Source: Olsenella sp.
GTDB taxonomy: Bacteria; Actinomycetota; Coriobacteriia; Coriobacteriales; Atopobiaceae
Length of the DNA stretch: 30,460 nucleotides
Direction: 5' to 3'
NCBI GenBank assembly: GCA_015062715.1
Contig: SUUD01000001.1
Location: 1 to 30,460 of the forward strand
Shown here: positions 21,048 through 28,340 of the stretch, piece by piece
How the letters are laid out: every line of letters starts with the position of its first letter
Numbering within the stretch: the stretch's first letter is position 1
Translations under genes and position numbers: made by a program
The notes under the pieces: model-generated
Databases searched by the model: none
What the model was told of the DNA's origin: nothing
Seen by the model: the letters and a program-made list of their open reading frames with translations, nothing else

Positions 21048-22679
21048 ATGAACGCGACAGACATCGTTCGCCCGGCAAGCGTTGCGCTGCTCTCGCTGGC
21101 GCTCGTTGCGTGCGGCACGCCGCTTGTCCCGCAAAGCGAAGCGCCCACGGAGGAGGTGGTCTACGTCACCGAGCCTGGTGAGGCGGATGCCCTGTACGCC
21201 GCAGAGGCTAGGGATGCCTACGTGGAAGACCCATGGGCCGAGGTCGAGCCCTTCAACACCGAGGAGTACGCGCACGTGGACGAGCGCGGCTTCGTGGTGG
21301 TGAGGGCCAACCCGCTCTCGACGGTCTCTGCCGACGTCGACACCGCATCCTTTGCCAACCTGCGCCGCATGCTGCGCGACGGGTGGGTCCTCGACGAGGT
21401 GCCGGCGGGCGCGGTCCGCATCGAGGAGCTGGTCAACTACCTCGACTACGACTATCCCGAGCCCGCGGCGGGCGAGCGCTTCTCGATGACGGCGGCCATG
21501 GGGGAGTGCCCCTGGAACCCCCAGACCAAGCTGCTGGTGCTGGGCTTTGCCACGGCCAGGGAGGATGTTGCGGCATCCCGGGGCTCGAACCTGGTCTTTC
21601 TCGTCGACGTGTCGGGGTCCATGGACGCGCCTGACAAGCTCGACCTGCTCAAGGAGTCCCTCGAGGTGCTCGTCGACCAGCTGGGTCCCGAGGACCGCGT
21701 CTCGGTCGTGACCTATGCCAGCGGCGAGGAGCTGGTGTGCGAGGGCGTCCCCGGCACCGAGGGGCGCCAGATCATGCGCGCGGTGCGTCGCCTGCGGGCA
21801 GACGGCAGCACCAACGGCGAGCGCGGGCTCGAGCTTGCCTACGAGGTGGCCGAGCGCAACTTCATAGAGGGCGGCGTCAACCGCATCGTCATGTGCTCCG
21901 ATGGCGACCTCAACGTGGGGATGACGAGCGAGAGCGACCTGTTCGACTACGTGAGCGCCAAGCGCGAGACGGGCGTCTACCTGTCGGTGCTGGGCTTTGG
22001 CTCGGGCAACTACAAGGACAACAAGATGGAGACCCTGGCCGACAACGGCAACGGCTCCTACCACTACATCGACTGCCTGGACGAGGCCGAGCGGGTCCTG
22101 GGCGAGCGCGTGCAGGCCAACCTGGTGCCCTTTGCTGACGACGTCAAGGTGCAGGTCGAGTTCAACCCGTCCCAGGTGCGCGGCTATCGCCTCCTGGGCT
22201 ACGAGAACCGCGAGATGGCCGACGAGGACTTCCGCAACGACGGCGCCGATGCGGGCGAGGTCGGTCCCAACACGCAGTTCACGGTCGCCTACGAGATCGT
22301 CACGACCGACTCGGGGATGGAGCTGCCCGAGGTCGGGCTGAGGTATGGGGGAGGGGCGGACGTCGGGGCGGACCCCTCGCCCGAGTGGCTCACGGCGAGC
22401 CTGCGCTACCGCGCCCTCGACGATGGCGACGTTCACGAGCAGCTGATGTGCGTCGATGCGGGCGACCTCGCGGACGACCCTGGCGACGACTGGCACCGTG
22501 CCGCGGCGGCGATCGAGCTGGGCCTCGTCCTGCGCGACTCCGCCTGGCGAGGAGACGCGAGCCTGGAGGGGGCACAGGACCAGCTGAGCCTTGACGGGCG
22601 CGACGACTGGTCGCATGACGCCCTCGCGGAGCTCCTCGAGCTGGCCGCGTGCCCTGCGGTTGTCTGTCCTGCCTGGTGA
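21048..22679 (+). CDS. VWA-domain lipoprotein, YfbK-like
   Basis: A 543-residue lipoprotein with lipobox LVAC (Cys22). After an acidic spacer comes the YfbK-family N-terminal segment: NPLSTVSADVDTASFANLRRMLRDG and AVRIEELVNYLDYDYPEP. Then a von Willebrand factor A domain (about 180-360) with an intact MIDAS: DVSGS (Asp187, Ser189, Ser191), the Thr in GSTNGERGL, and the Asp in CSDGD. The C-terminal part matches the DUF3520-type tail (YRLLGYENR, RYRA). Such proteins bind ligands at the cell surface through a divalent metal. ATG 21048 has AAGGAG at 21036-21041. It follows the ECF sigma and anti-sigma genes, so it is a plausible target or sensor partner. Confidence 0.9.
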   Translation: MNATDIVRPASVALLSLALVACGTPLVPQSEAPTEEVVYVTEPGEADALYAAEARDAYVEDPWAEVEPFNTEEYAHVDERGFVVVRANPLSTVSADVDTASFANLRRMLRDGWVLDEVPAGAVRIEELVNYLDYDYPEPAAGERFSMTAAMGECPWNPQTKLLVLGFATAREDVAASRGSNLVFLVDVSGSMDAPDKLDLLKESLEVLVDQLGPEDRVSVVTYASGEELVCEGVPGTEGRQIMRAVRRLRADGSTNGERGLELAYEVAERNFIEGGVNRIVMCSDGDLNVGMTSESDLFDYVSAKRETGVYLSVLGFGSGNYKDNKMETLADNGNGSYHYIDCLDEAERVLGERVQANLVPFADDVKVQVEFNPSQVRGYRLLGYENREMADEDFRNDGADAGEVGPNTQFTVAYEIVTTDSGMELPEVGLRYGGGADVGADPSPEWLTASLRYRALDDGDVHEQLMCVDAGDLADDPGDDWHRAAAAIELGLVLRDSAWRGDASLEGAQDQLSLDGRDDWSHDALAELLELAACPAVVCPAW

Positions 22680-22699
22680 CGAGCCTCGTCGAGTGCGCC

Positions 22700-22787
22700 C
22701 CGCCCGTCCCGGCCAGGGCGATTCACGAGCGAAGCGAATGAACGAGCGAGGCGAGCGCTGAGCCCAGGCTGGGACAGGCGGGGGGGG
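22700..22787. repeat. REP-like element, GAGCGAAGCGA class, copy 2
   Basis: The 60 nt at 22717-22776 match 11501-11560 at 47 positions, ungapped. Flanking CCCCGCCCGTCCC and GGGACAGGCGGGG (about 22698-22710 and 22771-22783) form an outer stem with two mismatches, equivalent to the outer arms of the first copy. It lies between the VWA gene and the pheS leader. Confidence 0.75.
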
Positions 22788-22836
22788 CGACCCACGCGTA
22801 TCCGGCTCCCGCATCACACACCCCACACACGCGCTG

Positions 22837-22845
22837 TGCTACCAT
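22837..22845 (+). promoter_or_regulatory. Extended -10 promoter of pheST
   Basis: TGCTACCAT at 22837-22845 is a good extended -10 (TGn then TACCAT). It would start the T-box leader near 22852. No clear -35. Confidence 0.5.
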
Positions 22846-22854
22846 ACCCGTTTA

Positions 22855-23117
22855 GGCGATGACGGAGAGGTTCCGGGCTCGCGTGACCGGTGGACAGAGA
22901 GGGCACCCCAGGCTGAGAGGCGCCCACGCCAGTCGAGCGCGGGAGTTCACTCCACCAGCCGCGACCTGAACGGGCCCGCCCCCAGTAGGGAAGCCGTACG
23001 CCCCACGGAACGGGGCTCAACGAGTGGACGCTCGCGAGAGAAAACGCGCACGTCAATCAAGGTGGTACCGCGGAGATGATCCGTCCTTGGGCACACAGGC
23101 ACAGGGACGGCTTTTTT
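22855..23117 (+). ncRNA. T-box riboswitch, tRNA-Phe-responsive, controlling pheST
   Basis: The T-box core AAGGTGGTACCGCGG lies at 23059-23073, upstream of an intrinsic terminator and a Phe-tRNA synthetase gene. The stem I region carries GGAGAGG near its start (22864-22870), the GA-rich kink-turn part. The specifier is probably TTC at 22946-22948 (in GGAGTTCACTCC), a Phe codon. Uncharged tRNA-Phe would stabilise the antiterminator and let pheS and pheT be transcribed. The T-box itself is secure; the specifier placement is inference. Confidence 0.9.
23081..23117 (+). terminator. T-box terminator upstream of pheS
   Basis: CCGTCC (23081-23086), extended by TTG, pairs with CAGGGACGG (23102-23110), then C and TTTTTT (23112-23117). 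It is the off-state structure of the T-box. Confidence 0.92.
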
Positions 23118-23167
23118 GTCCCGAAAGACGATGCGGCCACGCGCCGCGCAGGGAAGGGGTTCGCAAG

Positions 23168-24235
23168 ATGTCACTGACCGACGACCTCAGGCTCATCGGC
23201 GAGCAGGCGCAGGAGATGATCGCCGGCGTCGCCTCGCTCGAGGAGCTCGACGCCATCCGCGTCGCCGTCATGGGTAAGAAGGGCTCGCTCACGGCGGCCA
23301 TGAAGGGCATGGGCAAGCTCGCCCCCGAGGAGCGCCCGCAGGTGGGCAAGCTCGCCAACGAGGTCCGCGCCCGCGTCGAGGCAGAGCTCGAGGCCCGCAA
23401 GGCCGAGCTCTCCGCCATCGCCATGCAGGCGCGCTTTGCCAAGGACGCCGTCGACGTCACCCTGCCGGGCAGGGGCCTCTCGCTGGGCACCCAGCACCTC
23501 ATCTCGCAGATCCGCGAGGAGATCGAGGACATCTTCTGCGGCCTGGGCTACATCGTGGCCGACGGCCCCTACGTCGAGACCACCTGGTACAACTTCACGG
23601 CCCTCAACGCCCCGGCCGACCACCCCAGCCGCAGCGCGCGCGACTCGTTCTACGTGGTCGACAACGCCCCCGAGGGCAAGGAGCCGCTGGTCCTGGGCGA
23701 CTCCGACGTCCTTCTGCGCACCCAGACCTCGGGCATGCAGGTCCACTTCATGGAGCAGAACAAGCCGCCCATCTACATGATCTGCCCGGGCACGGTCTTC
23801 CGCCCCGACACGGCCGACGCCAACCACCTCCCGCAGTTCAACCAGGTGGAGGGCCTCGTCGTCGACGAGGGCATCACCTTCGGCGACCTCAAGGGCACCC
23901 TCGACTACTTCACGCGCGAGATCTTCGGCAAGGACCGCGCCACCCGCTACCGCCCGCACTTCTTCCCGTTCACCGAGCCCAGCTGCGAGGTCGACGTGTC
24001 GTGCGGCGTCTGCGGGGGCAAGGGCTGCCGCTTCTGCAAGAACACCGGCTGGCTCGAGATTCTGGGCTGCGGCATGGTCGACCCCAACGTCCTCGAGAAC
24101 TGCGGCATCGACTCCGAGCGCTACACCGGCTTTGCCTTCGGCATTGGCGTCGAGCGTGTCGCGGCGCTTCGCTACGACCTTCCCGACCTGCGCATGCTCA
24201 TGGACGGCGACATGCGCTTCCTGCGCCAGTTCTAG
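23168..24235 (+). CDS. pheS: Phenylalanyl-tRNA synthetase alpha subunit
   Basis: A 355-residue class II synthetase catalytic subunit; with PheT it forms the alpha2-beta2 enzyme. An N-terminal coiled coil (about 1-90) precedes the core: TLPGRG, HLISQIREEIEDIF, LLRTQTSGMQ (motif 2 region), PGTVFRPDTADANHLPQFNQVEG, and the motif 3 region FGIGVERVAALRY. PSCEVDVSCGVCGGKG and CRFCKNTGWLEILGCGMV form the small Cys-rich loop common in Gram-positive PheS. Start ATG 23168 follows GGAAGGGG by about 8 nt. It is the first gene behind the T-box and is followed after 39 nt by pheT. Confidence 0.98.
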   Translation: MSLTDDLRLIGEQAQEMIAGVASLEELDAIRVAVMGKKGSLTAAMKGMGKLAPEERPQVGKLANEVRARVEAELEARKAELSAIAMQARFAKDAVDVTLPGRGLSLGTQHLISQIREEIEDIFCGLGYIVADGPYVETTWYNFTALNAPADHPSRSARDSFYVVDNAPEGKEPLVLGDSDVLLRTQTSGMQVHFMEQNKPPIYMICPGTVFRPDTADANHLPQFNQVEGLVVDEGITFGDLKGTLDYFTREIFGKDRATRYRPHFFPFTEPSCEVDVSCGVCGGKGCRFCKNTGWLEILGCGMVDPNVLENCGIDSERYTGFAFGIGVERVAALRYDLPDLRMLMDGDMRFLRQF

Positions 24236-24274
24236 GCGACCCGACCAACTACCCCGTGCAGAAAGGCAAATAAG

Positions 24275-26731
24275 ATGCGCGTCTCATACGAATGGCTCAA
24301 GGACATGGTCGACCTGCCCGACGACCCGGCCGAGCTGGTGGCGGAGTTCGTCCGCACCGGCACCGAGGTCGAGGGCGTCATCGACACCGCGGCCAACCTC
24401 AGGGGCGTGGTCACCGGCCACGTGCTCAGCTGCGAGCCCCATCCCGACTCCGACCACATGCACGTCTGCTCCGTCGACGTGGGCCGGAAGAACCTCGACG
24501 AGGACGGCAACCCCGCGCCGCTGCAGATCGTGTGCGGCGCACCCAACATGCGCGCCGGCCTCAAGGTGGCCGTCGCCACCATCGGCACCGTGCTCCCCGG
24601 CGACTTCAAGATCGAGCGCGCCAAGAAGCGTGGCGTGGTCTCGATGGGCATGTGCTGCTCGTCGGCCGAGCTTGGCCTCGACGCCGACCACTCGGGCATC
24701 ATCGAGCTGCCCGAGGACACGCCCGTGGGCCTGGACTACGCCCAGTGGAGCGGCATCGGCGACACCATCCTCGACTGCGAGATGACCCCCAACCGACCCG
24801 ACTGCCTGTCCATGTGCGGCGTGGCCGTCGAGGTGAGCGCCATGCTCGACAAGGACACCCACTTCGACCTGCCCCGCATTCAGAAGGAGGAGGGCCCCGA
24901 CGCCCACGAGCTGGTGGACGTTGCCATCGACGACGCCACCCTGTGCCCGCGCTACACCGCCCGCGTGGTGCGCAACGTCAAGATCGGCCCGTCCCCCGAG
25001 TGGCTCGCCCGCCGCGTGACCGCCGCCGGCGGCCGCCCCATCAACAACGTGGTCGACGTCACCAACTACGTCATGTACCTCACCGGCCAGCCCCTGCACG
25101 CCTTTGACCTGGGCAAGCTCTCCGAGCGCGACGGCAAGCGCCACATCGTCGTGCGCGCCGCCCGCGAGGGCGAGGTGCTCGTCACCCTCGACGGCCAGGA
25201 GCGCCACCTCATTCCCGAGAACACCCTCATCACCGACGACGGCGAGACCCCCATCGCGCTGGCCGGCGTCATGGGCGGGCTCGACTCCGAGATCGACGAG
25301 AACACCGTGGACGTCCTGCTCGAGAGCGCCGCGTTCAACAGCGGCAACATCTCGCGCACGAGCCGCGTTCTCGACCTCATGAGCGAGGCCTCGATCCGCT
25401 ATGAGCGCGTGGTCGACGCCAACGGCTGCGCCGCCGTGAGCGACATTGCGGCCGCCCTGTTCGAGAGCTGCTGCGGCGCCACCGTGTGCCCGGGCATGGT
25501 CGACTGCTATCCCAAGGCCATCGTCCCGCCGACCATCCCCTTCCGGCCCGAGCGCGTCCGCGCGATCGCCGGCGCCCCCCTCGACGACGACTTCATGGCC
25601 TGCCGCCTGGCGCGCCTGGGCTGCGGCGTCGAGCGCGCGGACGGCACCTGGAGCGTCACCGCGCCCACCAACCGCCCCGACCTCACCCGCGAGATCGACC
25701 TCGTCGAGGAGGTCGTGCGCCTGTGGGGCGAGGGTGACATCGAGCCCACCCTGCCCGCCGCGCGCAACCACGCGGGCGGCCTCACCGTCGAGCAGCAGCG
25801 CCTGCGCACCATCGGCCAGACCATGCGCGCCTGCGGCCTCTGCGAGACGAGCACCTACTGCTTCGCCGACCCGCGCGACCTCGAGCGCCTGGGCATGACC
25901 GAGCAGGGCAAGGGCGTCCCCGTCAAGATCATCCGCCCGCTCGTGGCAGACCAGAGCGAGATGCGCCGCGACCTTATCCCGGGCCTGCTGCGCGCCGTCG
26001 CCTACAACAAGGACCACGGCGTCGCCAACGTCCACCTGTACGAGGTCGGCCGCACGCTCTACGGCCGCGCGCACCGCAGCACCCCCGACGAGCCCACCTA
26101 CGTGGCGGCCGTCATGTCGGGCAGCTGGGACGAGGACGGCTGGAACGCCAAGCATCCCGAGCTCGACTTCTTCGACGCCAAGGGCATCGTGGAGCAGCTG
26201 CTGTCCACGCTGCGCATCTCCAAGGTGCGCTTCAAGCCCACCGACCCTGCCGCCTATGGCTGGCTGCAGCCGGGCCGCGGCGCCGAGGTCCTGGGCGAGG
26301 GCGAGCTTCTCGGCTGGGTGGGCAACATCCATCCCACGTCGCTTGCCAACTTTGGCGTGGACGACCCGGTCGTGGCCTTCGAGCTGTCGGTTGACGCCCT
26401 GCAGCGCCTGGCCAAGCGCCAGCTGCCCTACCAGGACGTGCCCACGCTCCCGGGCGTCGACGTCGACCTCGCCATCGTGGTCGACGAGGAGGTCACCTGC
26501 GAGATGCTCGAGCAGCGCATCGCCTCGGCCGGCGGCAAGCTCCTGCGCGAGGTGCGCCTGTTCGACGTCTACCGCGACCCAATCCGCGTCGGCCTGGGCA
26601 AGAAGTCCATGGCCTTCGCGCTCACGTACCGCGCCGACGACCACACCCTCACCTCCGAGGAGGTCGAGAAGGTCCACGGCAAGCTCGTGACCAAGGTCTG
26701 CAAGGCCACGGGCGGCGAGGTCCGCGGCTAG
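24275..26731 (+). CDS. pheT: Phenylalanyl-tRNA synthetase beta subunit
   Basis: An 818-residue subunit, full length for the bacterial form (about 800). Domains in order: an N-terminal segment MRVSYEWLKDMV, the tRNA-binding OB-fold (about 40-155, PHPDSDHMHVCSVDVG), the B3/B4 editing domain (about 215-390, GRPINNVVDVTNYVM, GVMGGLDSEI), the B5 domain (about 405-475), a synthetase-like core (RPLVADQSEMRRDLIPGLL, YEVGRTLYG), and a C-terminal ferredoxin-like anticodon-binding domain (about 720-815, RLFDVYRD, LGKKSMAFALTYR). Start ATG 24275 has AAAGG upstream. Transcribed from the T-box promoter with pheS. Confidence 0.98.
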   Translation: MRVSYEWLKDMVDLPDDPAELVAEFVRTGTEVEGVIDTAANLRGVVTGHVLSCEPHPDSDHMHVCSVDVGRKNLDEDGNPAPLQIVCGAPNMRAGLKVAVATIGTVLPGDFKIERAKKRGVVSMGMCCSSAELGLDADHSGIIELPEDTPVGLDYAQWSGIGDTILDCEMTPNRPDCLSMCGVAVEVSAMLDKDTHFDLPRIQKEEGPDAHELVDVAIDDATLCPRYTARVVRNVKIGPSPEWLARRVTAAGGRPINNVVDVTNYVMYLTGQPLHAFDLGKLSERDGKRHIVVRAAREGEVLVTLDGQERHLIPENTLITDDGETPIALAGVMGGLDSEIDENTVDVLLESAAFNSGNISRTSRVLDLMSEASIRYERVVDANGCAAVSDIAAALFESCCGATVCPGMVDCYPKAIVPPTIPFRPERVRAIAGAPLDDDFMACRLARLGCGVERADGTWSVTAPTNRPDLTREIDLVEEVVRLWGEGDIEPTLPAARNHAGGLTVEQQRLRTIGQTMRACGLCETSTYCFADPRDLERLGMTEQGKGVPVKIIRPLVADQSEMRRDLIPGLLRAVAYNKDHGVANVHLYEVGRTLYGRAHRSTPDEPTYVAAVMSGSWDEDGWNAKHPELDFFDAKGIVEQLLSTLRISKVRFKPTDPAAYGWLQPGRGAEVLGEGELLGWVGNIHPTSLANFGVDDPVVAFELSVDALQRLAKRQLPYQDVPTLPGVDVDLAIVVDEEVTCEMLEQRIASAGGKLLREVRLFDVYRDPIRVGLGKKSMAFALTYRADDHTLTSEEVEKVHGKLVTKVCKATGGEVRG

Positions 26732-26737
26732 AGAAAA

Positions 26738-26800
26738 CGGCACATGTCACCGGGTAACCATGTTCCATCTGGCACACGGTTACCCGGTAACCTTGTGCCG
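26738..26800. repeat. Nested palindrome with TTACCCGGTA core, upstream of 26812
   Basis: An outer stem CGGCACA (26738-26744) with TGTGCCG (26794-26800), and an inner 11-bp stem ACCGGGTAACC (26749-26759) with GGTTACCCGGT (26778-26788). The right part GGTTACCCGGTAACC (26778-26792) is itself nearly palindromic. TTACCCGGTA recurs upstream of pyk at 28264-28273. Either a REP-type element or binding sites for the GntR regulator encoded at 27519. Confidence 0.75.
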
Positions 26801-26811
26801 GGGGAGGGGCC

Positions 26812-27522
26812 ATGCCGAGCTGGAACATACACACCGCGCTCGCGGAGCGCGTCCTTGACGAGGAGGGGCCCGAGCGCCTGGGCGTCCGCGACGTCGACGC
26901 CTTCCTGCTGGGCAACCTCGCCCCCGACGTCCACGTGGGCTACATGGTCGCCCCCAAGCGCCTCTCCCGCAAGCTCAAGTACCGCTTCACGCACTTCACG
27001 CCGCCCTCCATCGTGCCCGAGCCTGCCTACTGGAAGTTCTTCGAGCGCTATGGGGACCAGGCCGAGGGCCCTGCCGGCGACATGGTCCTGGGCTGCTGGG
27101 CGCACCTCGTCGCCGACCACACGTACAACGTCCGCTCGAACCGCTTCCTCTGGGACAACGGCATCGAGCCCTGTGACGAGGTGCGCAAGCGCAAGCAGGG
27201 CGACTTCGACGTCTTTGGCTGCAAGGCCGTGGCCTCGAGGGCGCCGCATGCGACCGCCGGCGTGATCGCCCAGGCCACGGCCTTCCCCCAGTACGCGTTC
27301 ACGGAGGGCGACGTCGTGGCGGCCTGCGAGTCCATGGAGGGCATCGTGGCGAAGGACGCCGCCCGCCGCGCCGAGGGGCTCCCTGGTTACCAAATGTTTG
27401 ACCAAGCCTTCCTCGACGAGGCGTTTGCCTCCGCCGGGCGTATCATTGCACAGGGGCTGCTCGCCTATGAGCAGGGCGACCCCTACTGGGGAGAGCGTCG
27501 TGACGAGGGGAGCCGCCCATGA
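26812..27522 (+). CDS. Zinc-dependent phospholipase C-like protein
   Basis: A 236-residue protein resembling the zinc-dependent phospholipase C/HD-like all-helical family seen in Firmicutes and Coriobacteria. It begins MPSWNIHTALAERV, with an early His; NLAPDVH gives the Asp and His, and CWAHLVADHTYN an HxxxDH motif, all consistent with metal ligands. No signal peptide or TM is visible, so it is probably cytoplasmic. Start ATG 26812 has GGGGAGGGG upstream. The last codon overlaps the next gene's start (ATGA at 27519-27522), so it is translationally coupled to a GntR regulator. Substrate unknown; the family name is used loosely and activity is unproven. Confidence 0.72.
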   Translation: MPSWNIHTALAERVLDEEGPERLGVRDVDAFLLGNLAPDVHVGYMVAPKRLSRKLKYRFTHFTPPSIVPEPAYWKFFERYGDQAEGPAGDMVLGCWAHLVADHTYNVRSNRFLWDNGIEPCDEVRKRKQGDFDVFGCKAVASRAPHATAGVIAQATAFPQYAFTEGDVVAACESMEGIVAKDAARRAEGLPGYQMFDQAFLDEAFASAGRIIAQGLLAYEQGDPYWGERRDEGSRP

Positions 27523-28256
27523 CGGGCTTCGAGAAGACCAAGGACTCGCCGCTCTACGAGCAGGTGTCGGACTTCGTCCGCGAGAAGGTCTACTCAAAGG
27601 AGTGGGGCGCCGACCGGCGGATCCCCTCCGAGCACGAGCTCATGGAGCTGTTCGGGCTGTCGCGCGGCACCGTGCAGCGCGGCATCCGCGTGCTGGTCGA
27701 CGAGGGCCTGCTCGTGCAGCAGCGCGGGCGCGGCACCTTCGTGGCCCAGCCCGTCATGGCCCGCCCGTCGTCCAACAGCCTGCTCTCGTTCGCCGAATCC
27801 ATGGACGAGCAGGGCATCTCGTACGAGACGCGCGTGGTCGAGATGCGCGTGGAGTCGGCCGGGCCGGTCTGTGCGGCCAAGCTGGGCATCGTCGAGGGCG
27901 CCGACTACCTCTACCTGCTGCGCGTCCGCAGCGTGCGCGGCAGGCCCGTCATGCTCATTGAGAGCCGCCTCAACCTGCGCGCCTGCCCCGGCCTCGACCG
28001 CGCAGACTTCGACAGCGAGGGCCTGTTCGCCGCGGCGGAGCGCACGAGCGGGCATGCCATCGGGGCATCCGAGATGGTCTACAGCGCCCGTGCCGTGGGC
28101 AAGCGGCGCGGCCGGTGGCTGGGCTGCGAGGAGCACGCCCCCGTGCTCGAGCTTGAGCAGCTCGTCTCGCTCGACGACGGCACGCCCTTCGAGTGGGGCA
28201 GCGTGTGGCTGCCCGCCAACCGCTGCGTCATCTCGAGCGAGACCGTCCGCGAGTGA
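27519..28256 (+). CDS. GntR/HutC-family transcription regulator with UTRA domain
   Basis: A 245-residue regulator. An N-terminal winged helix-turn-helix (about residues 8-75; SPLYEQVSDFVREKVYSKEW, RIPSEHELMELFGLSRGTVQRGIRVLVDEGLLVQQRGRGTFV) is textbook GntR. The C-terminal UTRA ligand domain spans about 95-240 (ISYETRVVEMRV, YLYLLRVRSVRGRPVMLIESRLN, FEWGSVWLP). HutC-type members usually sense sugars, amino acids or their phosphates. The ATG overlaps the preceding stop. The TTACCCGGTA palindromes before this operon and before pyk could be its operators. The effector is unknown. Confidence 0.94.
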   Translation: MTGFEKTKDSPLYEQVSDFVREKVYSKEWGADRRIPSEHELMELFGLSRGTVQRGIRVLVDEGLLVQQRGRGTFVAQPVMARPSSNSLLSFAESMDEQGISYETRVVEMRVESAGPVCAAKLGIVEGADYLYLLRVRSVRGRPVMLIESRLNLRACPGLDRADFDSEGLFAAAERTSGHAIGASEMVYSARAVGKRRGRWLGCEEHAPVLELEQLVSLDDGTPFEWGSVWLPANRCVISSETVRE

Positions 28257-28263
28257 AACACTT

Positions 28264-28307
28264 TTACCCGGTAGTTTTGTCCCGTTTGGCACATCGGTAC
28301 CGGGTAT
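28264..28307. repeat. Palindrome with TTACCCGGTA core, upstream of pyk
   Basis: TACCCGGTA (28265-28273) and TACCGGGTA (28298-28306) are perfect 9-bp arms separated by a spacer containing TTTGTCCCGTTTGGCACA. The spacer resembles the CTGGCACACGG segment of the element at 26738-26800. It lies 34 nt before the pyk start. Operator or REP-like. Confidence 0.7.
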
Positions 28308-28340
28308 TGCCGTTCCGTCCCCAGGGGAGAGGAGCCTGCT

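Noticed and set aside
20112..22826. A 904-codon open frame on the minus strand, and other long antisense frames at 24284-26743 and 27594-29813
   Set aside because: They lie opposite sigma factor, VWA, pheT, pyk and gntR genes with clear homology; long antisense frames are expected in DNA with strong GC codon bias. Their translations are low-complexity Val/Gly/Ala/His-rich with no motif.
23990..24060. Cys-rich loop in PheS as an unusual zinc-finger insertion
   Set aside because: This CxxCxGxGCxxC loop is common in Gram-positive PheS proteins.
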